Shown here: positions 50,301 through 63,300 of the stretch, in pieces
Numbering within the stretch: position 1 is the stretch's first letter
Layout: every line of letters begins with the position of its first letter
Origin: Enoplosus armatus
Taxonomy: Eukaryota; Chordata; Actinopteri; Centrarchiformes; Enoplosidae
Reading direction: 5' to 3'
Length of the DNA: 64,000 nucleotides
Assembly: GCF_043641665.1 (NCBI RefSeq)
Contig: NC_092180.1
Coordinates: 29,753,554-29,817,553, forward strand
Notes under the pieces: model-generated
Seen by the model: only the letters and a program-made list of their open reading frames with translations
Told to the model about the DNA's origin: nothing
Databases searched by the model: none
Program-made: the position numbers and the translations under genes

Positions 50301-52976
50301 GACAAAAACAATGTAGAAAGGTGATTTTTGCACATGTGCTTCATTGAGGTCAAATACTTTTCACTGACCTTTGACCTCCAGATAGGATTGATTTATGTTT
50401 TGTGCTGGGTTGCATGATCAGTATTGCGTAGAAACATCTAGGACAGGGTCAATGAAAGCGATTGCGAATGACCGAGCTGCGCCTCAATATTCGCAGATGA
50501 CACTTTTTAAAAAAAGGAAAACTACAGCAGCTATAGGTGCAGAGAGCGAACGAGGAGCGGAATATAAATGAGACATACGTTCATCCCATCAAACCAAAAT
50601 CTGCTGCAGCGGCGGGCGGAGGAATGCAAAAGTGTTTCCAGAGCCTGTTTCAAAAGCTGTCTTGCCACGTTCCTCATTCACGCTCATGCTCTCAGCCATG
50701 AGGTAAAATGTACAGATTTGCTCGTCTCGCTTCAAAGAACTCAGCTCAAACATAAAGGTACGTAAAGGCGTTCAAATATGGCAATAAAAAAAAAATTCTC
50801 CTTTGACTGACTCCTGATTCATGTGAACGGAACACTCGCCGCTGATAGAGAGATAATGGTCCTCTGAGTGTTGCAAACAGATAACAATCCAGTTCTGTTT
50901 TTAATGGTTGCTAGTTGCTAGTCAGTCCACTCCAATTCACTATGCACACACAGTGAGACATTCAAGTCAAAAGTCCACTCTGGAGTTCACCGCAGATTAC
51001 CCGCAAAAGCGAATCAACCGGGAAATCAAAATAGAGGAGGGAGCGTTGATGATCCCAGTTCAACATTCAGCAGAGACTATTGACAGTATTTACAGGGGGT
51101 ACTCATGGCACTGGTAGGTTTGCAGAGCTGGCGTTAGCCTCGACAGGGAAGGCAACTCCCAGAAGGCCCAACTGGGGAATAAATAATCCAAACTCCCCAC
51201 TCTTCCACGACACAAACTCTGGCATCCTCTCCTCCACTGACCAACCACCACTCTGAGCCACAGTAATACTTCACCCAGAGGTTTGGCTTCACACAGTGCC
51301 GTAACTTGGAATGTTCCGATTGGATTAGTGGACGACTGCGGTTTTAACGGTGGGAAACATGAGCGAACTGTTGACAAGGGAGCGGTGACGTAATTCCGAC
51401 ATTCAGGAATACGAGGGTCGATTGCAATTTCAAAAAGTGTCAACGTGTGAAGTAAATAAATGTGAAATCCGTGGTGATTTTCGTTCACTGCTGATCTCTG
51501 CACAGGTTTGTATATATAGACACCCTCCACACAAGCGTGCAGATCAGCTTAATGCTCACCTTCAGTGTGAATGTATATCCAGGCAGACAGTGTTTGTTTG
51601 GTGCTGCTGATGAGGGTCCGGCATCGGTACCGGCCTGAGAGCTTCCCCTGTAGTGTGTTGACCTCAAGGACGCGGCCTCCCACCAGCATTCTGTGCTGCA
51701 GAGCCTGACCCGGACCAAGGCCCTGTGCCTGGGCTGGACCTGAAACCTCCTTCAGGGTCTGGTTGTTGTAGTCCCAGTGCACTTGCAGTTTGTGGTCAGG
51801 AACTACGGGACAACCTGTTGAGAGACACACACACAGCAGATTGAATGTAAATATTTGGCATTTTAACGGACTGTTGAAAATGGAACTCCACGGACACATT
51901 TACTTGGGGAGTGCTAGAGGAAGCTGTGTGAAATCCAATAAATTGCCTCAAGTGACGTCATTTGAGTCAGTGTCGGTTGGGGCAGAAGACTACAGTTCAG
52001 ACTACGGAAAATCACGCTGGATTTGGAAAGAAGTAAATGGTAAATGGTCATCACTTACATAGCGCTTTTCAACCATAACGGCTCCCAAAGCGTTTTACAG
52101 ATCAGGCCACGTTCACCCCTTCACACCGACGGCGGTTTCTTGCTCAAGGAGACTTCGACACGACAGGGGGAGCCGGGGATCGAAATCCTGAACCTGCTCT
52201 ACCCAGCTCTCCCTCCGTGCCACAGTGCTAACCACTAGTACGTGAGCTTACCAGTCCCAGTGTAAACTGGCAAAACAGCAGGTAAGCTGAACAGATCTCT
52301 TAACATAGGCCGAGAGTCACTAAAGGTTGCGCGCCGGGCTCGAGGTGCACCTCTGTCCTTACTGCAAATACATTTAAGGACGGATTACACAAATAATTAG
52401 AGGAGACATGTCAACAGAGGCTATGTATTCCTCTGCATTTATTTAGATTATGCAGATTTGCAAAAGGTCCATTTTGCAGGGATGATTCTCAAACATCTAT
52501 ATATATGTGCATGTTTGGCTGCAAGTATTAACAACAGCCATATTAACACCAACTCCACCTCCATTTGCTGCTCTGAGCTGATGGACCTGATGCTCTGTCC
52601 TAGAAACATTTCTATTTTTTTCCCCCATTAAATATATTAAATGATGTATTACCTTTAGTTAAGGTGTTTTCACATTAAAGGGTCAATTCACCAAAACCAG
52701 AACAGATGTCCTCTCACTTCCCTCAGGTGGCATCTCCCCATGCAGATTGTTTTGGTTTTATGTGCCACGGGTCCGGAGATATCAGCCTCTGAGATTTGTG
52801 ATTTACATGAGGCCGTACAGGCGTGTGTGTGTGTGTGTGTGTACCTATACGTAGATTATCTCCAGGTTTGATGAAGACACTCGTTCCACGGCGTGACGCC
52901 ATGAGGACTCTTCTTCTGTTCACCTCTAGTGAGACTGGGACAGCTCTGCTTCCCCCAGCAGGGTATGGACCTGTAT

Positions 52977-53023
<47 letters not shown>

Positions 53024-55202
53024 AAAAAAATGATGAAAAAGATCAAAATGAACAGTTTTTCATTATCTGAGCATGTGTGTTGATATTTGCGACGCACAAC
53101 GAGAAGTTATACACAATTTGTGTGTGAGCCCACCATAAACCTGCAGGACAGTAGAGGCAGTGGACTTTCCTATGGCGTTGGTGGCGGTGCAGGAGTAGGT
53201 GCCATGGTTGTGCAGGGAAACATTTCTGATCCACAGGGAGCCAGACGGCAAGGAAACAGCTTCGGCATCCAATGACCCGTTCTTCCTGTGCCACGTCACC
53301 GTGGGCTGAGGCACGCCTGACAAGAGAGCACACAGAGCAACCAATAAGACGTCCGGGTATCAATCAGTCCACCGAGTGCAGAATCACCACGCAGCCTGGT
53401 CCCAGTACACGTTACAATTCAAAGAATACATGGGAAAAAACATTATGGCAAGCAAATAAATTAAAAAAAGGAAAATAATTAAATGCACAATAGGGAAACA
53501 GGGGAGACTGTTGACATACAATGGCAATACAATTACTTATGATATAATTGTAATTTAAAATTGTGACGGCGTAGATATAATAGCTGAACCTATAAAACAG
53601 GTATTTCTATGTTTTTAAAATGATTATGAAATACTGGGAATACGTAATGCAGTTTTGGGATCCGATGTTGAACCCATCGGACCAATCTGATCAAAATTGA
53701 TTGTGACAGAAGAACCTCATCCCCAGAATGCAACATTCCCAAGCAACAGGCCATTGAGGCGCTCCCTGATATCAAATAATAGTATTTTGGAGGACTTATG
53801 ATCACTGAGGGACGATGACAAGATTTCCGTAGCTGTTAAGAGTTTTTGTGATAAGCGTGCACAATGAGAAAGTTGATATATCACAATGTGTATAAAAGGT
53901 CCCGTATTCTGCTCATTTCCAGCTCTATATTTTTAATCTGGAACTCCACTAGAGCAGCTTTGCATGATTCACAGTTCAAATAAGTCCTTATTTGTCTTAT
54001 ACCGGCCATTCATGCAGCCCCTCATTTCACCCTCTGTCTGAAACAAGCCGTTTGAGCTCCTGTCTCTTTAAGGACCCCCCCCCCCCCTTCCTAAAAGCCC
54101 ACTTTCCTCTGATTGACCAATCAGCCTACGGAGGGGCAGGGAGAGCCCTGAGCACAGCCCGCACCGCCTCATCCTCTTTTCACCACCGATCTTGGCATTA
54201 ACACCTTTTGAATAGCTCAAAACAAAAGGAAACTCAACAGAAGAGGGCGGGCGTGCACCATAAAACTTAAGGGAAAATGCTAAATCTTCCGAAAAAAATA
54301 AAATAAATAAATAAATAAAAAGGTAAGTGCGCTTGCTTATGGTGCAAATTACATGTCTAAACAAACTGTCTTCATTGTCTTAAAATGTTAATTCTGCGCA
54401 TGAGTCAGTTGAAGTATAAATGCTGGAAGGCATTGAAACGTCTGTTGAAGTGTAAGAGCTGGAGTTGCACTGTAAGCAGTTGAAGTGTCAATGAGTCTAT
54501 TCCACAGTAGAGTTATATTACCACAACTCTTCATGGTATGCTTAAGGGGCCTCTCGAAAAATGACCAAAAATGGTTCAGAGAGAGAATTTGGACAAAGCC
54601 ACAGACGTGGTACTTTTCAGATAGAATGCACGAACATGTAGGAATGGTTTTGTTGGGTTCCACTAACTGTGTGTTCAAACAGAACGCAAAGTGCTGTGAT
54701 TGCATACAAAGTCGAATGGAAAGACTTGCTTTGCTTTGCTTTCTGTCTGGAAACTTTTTTTTGGGGGTGTGTATGCTTACTGTTATCAATTCATGCTGCC
54801 AATAAGGGCTAGTTGACATCGTAACACAACATAATTTCAATTTGAAAAGGTGGAAACACCTGTGAAAAAAAAGGATTTAAACTTTGGGACGCTAAAAACT
54901 CCGAATGTATTCAACTTTCCTTAAGACACTGTTCCTCCAAGAATTTGAAAACATTGGGGGAAAAGATAAGAGTTTAGAGTTTAGTCAATCAACACCTCTT
55001 AGTTTAAGGTGGGTGAAGTGCAGTACTGATGATGTGTGTATGTACCCCCCCCCCCCCCACACACACACACACACACACACACGCAGATAAATACATACTC
55101 TCTGACATGCAGCTTCACTCATTTCATCCAATCACCAGGTAATGAACATGGCTGGTAAAACAGGCAATTTTCAAAGAGCCAATATCACATCACATTGTGT
55201 GC

Positions 55203-55244
<42 letters not shown>

Positions 55245-56219
55245 ATGAGAGAGAGAGAGAGAGAGAGAAATGAAAGCCAATACAAGTCAAAGAAAACTAT
55301 TACTTTTTGTAAAATTGACATAATAGCTTCCAAAAAAAAAAGAAAAAAAGAAATGTAGAGAACATTAATATCAGTGTAATTTCTGTGCGTAGCAGTGTGG
55401 AGCCACACTCAGGACGTGGTTGGCTCAGCTTAGAATAAAGATAATACACCTCCCTACAAAGCCCTGTCCATGAAGTGAGAAAATATGCTTTTTTTTTTCT
55501 AATTTGGGTCAACCGGCCCTTTGAAAGGAAACATTATTTACGGCATATGACGTTGCGACCTACCAGTGACGGGGCAGCCAAGAGTGAGGTTGGCACCCGG
55601 GCGAACGCGGACTCGCCCCCCGACCGTGGCAATCAGGCTGTGGCCCAACACCACCCCATGGTCTGAAACATTCCTCCATGACACGGCGATGGCAGGCGGC
55701 TCTGACGTTTCACACGCAGAGAGAAAGAGCATCAGGAACGAATGCTGAACATGTCCTCGCTTTTGCAGCGCTGCTGCCATTTGTGTGAAATGTTGCTTGT
55801 GCATGTATTTGAGAAAGTGGAGATGCTGATGCTTGTTATATAACACAGAACAGTGGTTCCCCACCTTTTTCTTGAGGCCTTCCTAACCTACTCTTTTGAA
55901 ATATATATGATAATATATACATATTTCATCATATTCATCGGATAAAAAACAGCACAGAACAATTAAACTGTACAATGAACCTAAATAGTGAACTTAATAC
56001 CTGCGGGAAGTTTGTGTAAAAAATTCTGAACAGACTATTTCCTGTGGATATTGCGATGTATCTCTGTCCGTATTATGATTTTGTTTTTAATTTCACTATC
56101 ATACACGCTTTAATAGTCCAAGCAGCCTGGCTTTATGATAAATCAATAAAGATACAAACGTCGAAAATAACCCTTCAATTGACTTGTCTTCTTCACAGAA
56201 ATTAATTCAAGGCATGTAT

Positions 56220-56261
<42 letters not shown>

Positions 56262-57261
56262 TCACACCCTTAAAATCAAGAGGGCTTGACAACCCCACGT
56301 GGAGCTTTGGCGACCCATGATGGGGGTCAGGACCCCCAGGTTGGGAACCACTGATACAGAACATACCTGGAAACAATTAGAACTCAGTGGAATATATATA
56401 TATATATACTTATGTGTAACCACATTAACCATTCTACAAAGCCATATTCATATTAAAACCGGAAAGCTCTTAGTAAAAGTGTGGGCCTTGATTGATAATT
56501 TATTGATAATAAAGACATACTTAATAAGCTGATAGTGGGAGAGTTATGTAAGGTAGATGTATTTGATTTTAAACATATTTCAAATGTATTACAGTGACAG
56601 AAATATTAAATTGTAATTACAGGAGACGTGCATAATAAAGACACTGGAGACTGGTGCATTTCAAACTAACGGACACACCTGCCACCAGCAGCTGAGATGT
56701 TTCTGAGTCTGAGCCATGTGTGTTAGCAGCCGTGCACTTGTACTGCCCTCTGTCAAACGCTCTGGGCTGAAGGATGCGGAGTCCCCCGGAGCTATCCCAG
56801 GATACCCTGCGGACAGACAGCGAAAGAGAGGGATATCTTAAGCAGAAGAAACACACAAAAACACAAAAGAGGACATCTTATTCTTTCTGTTCACTTCCTG
56901 CATGAACAGCGGACCACTCTGCCAAATGATGTATTTCAAATAGCCTTTCAGTTTTTCCTGATCAAATGAGAAGGGAGCTCTCAAGAACCACAAGAAGTGA
57001 GACTCTTACGTGTCCTTCCCAAAGCAGTCACGTCACCTGAGGCACTAAATTCAACAAGTATTGAATGATGGCTTGCTCACAGTATGAACACACACACACA
57101 TAAGGTTGGGGTTTAGACCAAGTATACGACAGCAAACACCTACAGTAAGTAGGGGAGGCTGTGGACCAGGAGGTAGCACCGGTCGTCCATTAGCTTCAGG
57201 GTCGCTGGTTCGATCCCTGGCTCCTCCTGTCAGAGCCTTACATGGCAGCTCCACTGCCATT

Positions 57262-57355
<94 letters not shown>

Positions 57356-60300
57356 AAACAGTCCATATGTTATTATCATACGTTTGGTAGGTCAAAGTTG
57401 AAGTAGAGAGCTGGTCTGTAAACTGCATGCACATATTAAGAGAACTGTACACAGTTTTTCACCAATCGCCTTTGTTTTCTCGTCTGAATATGTTTGGCTA
57501 ACCCGGGGGGGTTTGTTTACGACCTGTCCCATCGCCTGACTGCTCAGGCTGACTCTCTTTCTTGCCCCTGGACTTTTTAGCAATGTTGCCATATTCACAG
57601 TTATGAGCAATTATCTTTTTTTTTTCTTTTTTCTTTTACAATTATTTCTGGTCACTGGACCAAATGAAAACCCATAAATGAGTTTTTACATTTCCTGTTC
57701 CCTCGTCTGGAAGTCAGTGGTTTTTTTTGGAATGGGTTTTTTGGTTAGATGCCTGAAATAAGGTCTGCGGTTAACACAAGCTTAAGAGATTTCCACGTTT
57801 TGTTCTATGACATAAAATACTTCAGTAGATACCCCCCCACTTGTGAATTTTGAAGCTTTTACGTGTCTTAAAAAAGGCGGTTGCTAACAAGCGGCTAAAT
57901 GAGACTACAGAGGTTGTCGGGGACATTAAACGTCTTCATAACGAACACGGAAAGTCGTCTACTCACTAGTCCGCCTTTACAGCCTCGTTGTGTTTATACT
58001 CTATATCTATCTGTCTATATATCTCTATCTATCTATATTCTCTTCAAAGTGAAGCTTAGCGGTGGTGACATTGAAGTAATGCGACCGTGGTGTAGTTCCT
58101 TTTATAGCCTAACGTTAGCTTTTTACTTCTGTAAAAGTGGTGTTCATTAGTGGAGATTATCTTGCTGAACAAAACGTTTAAGTATCATAAACTTTTGTTT
58201 TGCCACAGAGCTTATTTTCTGCGATAATCCAAAATCCCATGGAACAATCCCGTTGGCTTTTAGTCGAGGTGAACCAGGGCGACGCTAACCTCCGGGTAGG
58301 CCTACAAAAAATATGTCATTCCTGCAACGCTCTATTGTGACACACCAGAATGATCAAGGATTATTATCACAATCACGGGAACAGCAACAGTTTGAAATTG
58401 TACAGGGTTGGGGTGAGTGAACTGAAAACACCGTCCCTGTAACATAATGCCAAGGTAGGATAGAGAGTCAGTACACCAGTTGAAAAAAAATAGAGCAGGT
58501 GGTCAGTAAACTGAATCCATCAAAGACAAAACTTCAAATTCTCCCATCACAAATTCTCCTTGCATTCGTTGCAACACTATTGTGAGTAGAGATAGACAGA
58601 TCATTTTATTCTCCTCCATTCCACAGCCCGTACAACAATTCCGGTGAAGGTGAAGCATAATAATAATCTGCTCTCCCTCCATAATGACACTGATGTAAAC
58701 TTTTTTGACTTGAATGAAAAGAGCGGGACCCCTGTAAATCTGATCCAAAGTTCTTTTAAAAAGGTCAGCCTCGGCACAGCATGTCGCAGGGAGACAGCGC
58801 CAACTGTTATCACGCTCGGTTCACTCCACAGCTGCACTGCTTTGATAAAAATGGAGTCGAGGGCAAATGTAGAACATCGTGTGTTTTAGTCCACATCCCA
58901 CAGAGTCCTGTAAAATGTCAATCAAGTCTCTGTCGCGGTCTGTCTTTCTCTCTCTCTCCCTCTCTCTCTGTTGTGGTCAGACTAAAAGAGCAGTCTGACA
59001 TTTTGGGAAATGTGTTTGTTTGCCGTCTTACCCAGCATCGAATCAGAAGATCGATGTCAATTTCATCTCAGTGCATCTGGGGACAGAGAGAGGTCCAGGG
59101 ATGTGATTAGACCAGGTGAGCACCAAAGCAGGGAAAACTGAGGCTACAGTGGAAAAAAATACATTTAACTCCAAAGATGTCTTACTTACATGTCTTATCT
59201 TATCATCTCTAAAGTCCTGTCTTCATAATGGAAGTGCCCGGGTATTGATCATTGTCCAAACTCAGCAACAAAACCCAAGGGGACTCTTGTATTGGATGTA
59301 TTACTGATTCGCTTGCGAGCTAACAACATACAGTTTATAAATAAGACAGCTTTGGAATTGTTGGCCTTTGTGCTAAGCTAGGCTAAACATGTCATGGAAA
59401 TATCTTTCTACTGAATGCACAGAGATGAAACTGATACTGATGCTTTTATCTGCTTCTGGTTCCTACGGCAACCCAGAACCTTTCTCAAAATGTCAGATGT
59501 TGCGTCTGAAATCGCATACTACGCACCACATACTCAATATATGTATCGTTCGACACGCTTTTGTGTAAATAAACAGTAGCATGTGTCTTTTCGGACATCC
59601 CTTCCAAAGATTGGACCAGTTTTTCACGAGTCACATATCTATCTGGACATTCTGACAGTAAAATGACATTTTTCAGACGGCCAAATCAGGAGAACATGAA
59701 CTTTGTTCTTAACTTTGTGTGCATCTCGCATACTATTTGTTTTCGTACTACGGTTTCTGACATACTGAAAAGTTAGTATGGAGTTTTGGACCCAGCCAGA
59801 GTGTCCCTTAGGAAAAAGCCAAGCAAGAGAAGAAGAAGAAAGCTAAAACCCAGACTTCGACATGCTCTCTTGGACGTTCTAATAGTGGGAATAATGATCA
59901 ACTGGCACAGACACAGATAGGAAAGGTGCCTGCTGCCCTCTTCGGGCCACTAGAGGCATTGCCACAAAAGTGTACCAAGCTCGAATAACGATCCATTTCT
60001 GGACCTTTCCAGAGAGACGAGTGTAAAAGCTCATATGTTGGTATGTCTCTCAATTTAAGCGAGGATGTCCTTCAATTTAGAACAATCCATCAATTCCATC
60101 AGGGAAAAAAAAAACTATCCTGTGGCAATCATTGGATGGTTGGATAAGAATATTAGGAAAGTAACAAGTCTAGGCAGACATTTTACAATCCTTCCAAGAG
60201 CTTAAAGATGATTTGTTTTTGACAATATCAACAACCGAGGAGCTAAACATTTTGTTGGAGTGGTTGCATAAACCTTTACCACCAGGTGTATCCCAAAATA

Positions 60301-63300
60301 AATGAAGACTTGCTTTGGCAGGCTTTATTGGTGCTTCAAGGATTCAGGATTGTTTTCTGCCATTGGAACCACTGGAGTCAGACAAAGCCTGTTTTTGAGG
60401 AGTGGTGAAAATAAATGACAGGCATTGCCTCCTTTGAATCTTTAATCAGGACTGATAAATTACTAAGGGACATTTTACGGAGTCTGGTTAAGTGTGTCAA
60501 TGTATATGAAGAATAGATGAGAATAGATAGAGAAATACTTTATTCATCCCCTTGGGGAAATGAAGGTGTCCAGTAACTGTATTAGCGTATAAATAGATTA
60601 GAGACAAAACAATACAGAGTCAGGAGGACATGCTGCTCAGTCGTTTTCACCATGGTAGGAAAGGAACATAATGGATATATCATATATATCATATACCTTT
60701 TCGTTTTAATGAAAATATGCTACTTAATTGACGTTGTATTTATGTGGTATTTTATTTGTACTTTGTTCCCCCTTTTACCCCATAATCTATTGACTTATTT
60801 TACTCAGGCTCAGGGTTCAAAGTACAGGGGGGACCTCCCATGACAGAGACATGAGCCCCCCTAGAAAGCCTCATTTGTGGAATTCATGGGGGGGCTCTAA
60901 ATTCTTTTAATTATTTTTTCTGTATGAATGTATATTTCCCTGTACATTTAGGTTCCTGAATCAAATAATTGACTAACACGTGGCGCGTAACAATTTGCTT
61001 ATCATCACAATGCTGTCTATTCCTGCTGTGGCCATCCATGTGTGGGGGCCGCATACTCATGTCACTGTCATAGCATGCAGCCTAGGTCTGGTCTGTTTAA
61101 CAAAGTAACGCCAACCATTGCCCGTCCACTGTGCGTTATTGTTTCTCGTGGGGAGTGATGAAATATTCCCTGTACGAAATGAAATGTATTGAGTGCTGGT
61201 GGCGTAAACACAGACACTCCCCCCGGTGCTCAGAGCTCCCAGTCCGGGTAGAGTCAGCTCCCTAGGACCCGCTAGCTGCAGTTGGCGGTTACTTTGGGGC
61301 AGAGCAGCCGGAGGACATCAGAGGGAAAACCAGGAAACATTTTCTCCATAAAATAGTTTGTTGGTAGCATCCTACGTGGTTTCCATGGGAACGCAGCTGT
61401 CAAGGCAAGTGGGTGCGGTTTAATCTAAAGTGGGTTGAAAAAAACAATAGACGCGGCCCAGCCTGCTGGGAGCATTCTGACGGACCGATGCCGAGCCCCG
61501 TTCAGCGGGTTTTGAACTTGACACAATGACAGCACACCAGTCACAGTGCCTGTTAAGAGGGAGGATCGGCGACACGGAGATACAGGGAGTGTTGTGTAAG
61601 GTATCAGGCGTCAGGAGCGGAAAAGCTCTCTCTCCGCTGCAGCCCGTCATGGTGTGATTGAGGGCCCGGAGCAAAAGGGTGATTGGCCTCCATGTGTCGC
61701 TGCCAGCTCCCACACACAGTGCAGAGAGAGAGAGAGAGAGTACTAGTGAGTGAGAGCTCTCAAAGCTTAATCTGCACTTCAAACCTGGGAGTCGAGCAAA
61801 GAAGACTTTTTTTTTTTTCTGTGAATTTGAGTCGACAGAGACATTACAATGCAACTTTCCAAAAGTGCAAAGTGTGCGGTCTGCTTCCTTCTCACATTAA
61901 ACTCACATCAAATGTTTTTTTTTTTTCAAACAGTCATCAACATTTATGGGAACCAGAGCTACTTAATGAGACAGAAACTCAATATCACAGTTCTCTTGCA
62001 TGCCACTGGAAATGCCGCACAGTGCATCGTATCCGCAGGCCGTAACGAATGTGCTTCACAGCTCGGAAATATGATGCATCAGCTTATCTGCGCAATTCCG
62101 GACAAATGACATTAAATTGAAACTGACGACGCGGGGCGTGCTGTTAAAAGCTACTGGCTCACCCCATGTGGGGCCCGGTTTCAAATATAAACGAATTGTA
62201 TAGTTCAATGCGAAAAAATATAAAACCTGGTGTATGTACACTTCAGGCAGCGTAACTGACTGACAATTGTTCCCCATTTTGTTGTATCATCAAGGAAACT
62301 GATCTGTGAAACTACCACTACAGATAGACCGACATACTGCTTTGCTGATGGCCAATATTTGCCTTTAATCAAATTTCGCTGCATCCCGGGGCTCAGCGCC
62401 GCCCAAGACGGTTGTGTCTGGTTTAAAGAAATACAAACAAGCCAGAGTGTTTTTAATGACCTTATAGCAGAATGATAATGGGTTCAGCCAGACCTTTCTC
62501 CAGTGAGATAGGTCCAGCTATGTGAGAATAACGGCAAAGAGACAGAGATGTGATATATTTTGTACCATAATATTGTGGGAGTGACAGTTCTTCTAAAAAA
62601 GATGGGCTAGGACCCAGGGTCAATGCACCGTCCAAGCTACTATCATGTATCACTTTCTGATTGATCAGGGAGAATCCCTGCACTCAAGTGGCGACGCGCC
62701 ATACGTTACCGTGGTTACATCAGAACGAGGAGCGGGTTTCAGAGTTTGTATGGCGCAGTGTTCACATTGTGATCAGTTGAAGCTACAGCAGGCAATATTA
62801 TTGACATTTAATTTTGACCATTGCATTGCTAACAATATTAAGAGCTCCTTAAAAAAAATGTGTCCGTGAGCACCCGCCCCCTTTGTATTTAGTTTTTTCT
62901 TTTTTAAATGATGCGGTTTCAGAACGTTCCCCATCAGCGGCAGCCATCTCGGCTGTCAACTGGCGCTTATAAAGCTAGATAAGATAGGTTGTGATTGGGG
63001 GGGGGGGGCAGATTCGTCTGGTTCCCAGGCTGGCAAGAAGATGGGAGTGAAAGATATGATTCATCCTATTTCACATTGTAGAAACAAATTAATAATATCT
63101 CACTCGCTGAAGTGGTTGTTTCATCTTCGGTAGTCCCACCAATATGGGTGGTTTATAAAAAAACAAACAAACATTGTATTCATTCATCCATATACTCTGG
63201 GATCATATGGTATATGATATCATGATCAATATACCTCAATAAATGACTCTCATATAGTGTTTTTCAACCTTAATGGTTCCTAAAGCGCTTTACAGATCAG

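Noticed and set aside
51090..51530. 146-codon minus-strand open frame beyond adamtsl3 exon F
   Set aside because: It lies in the intron after a good donor and shows no TSR or Ig pattern.
54388..54840. 150-codon minus-strand open frame
   Set aside because: No recognisable domain; it falls in intron sequence.
57150..57235. Possible tRNA gene
   Set aside because: B box present but no clover-leaf with paired acceptor stem; SINE context.
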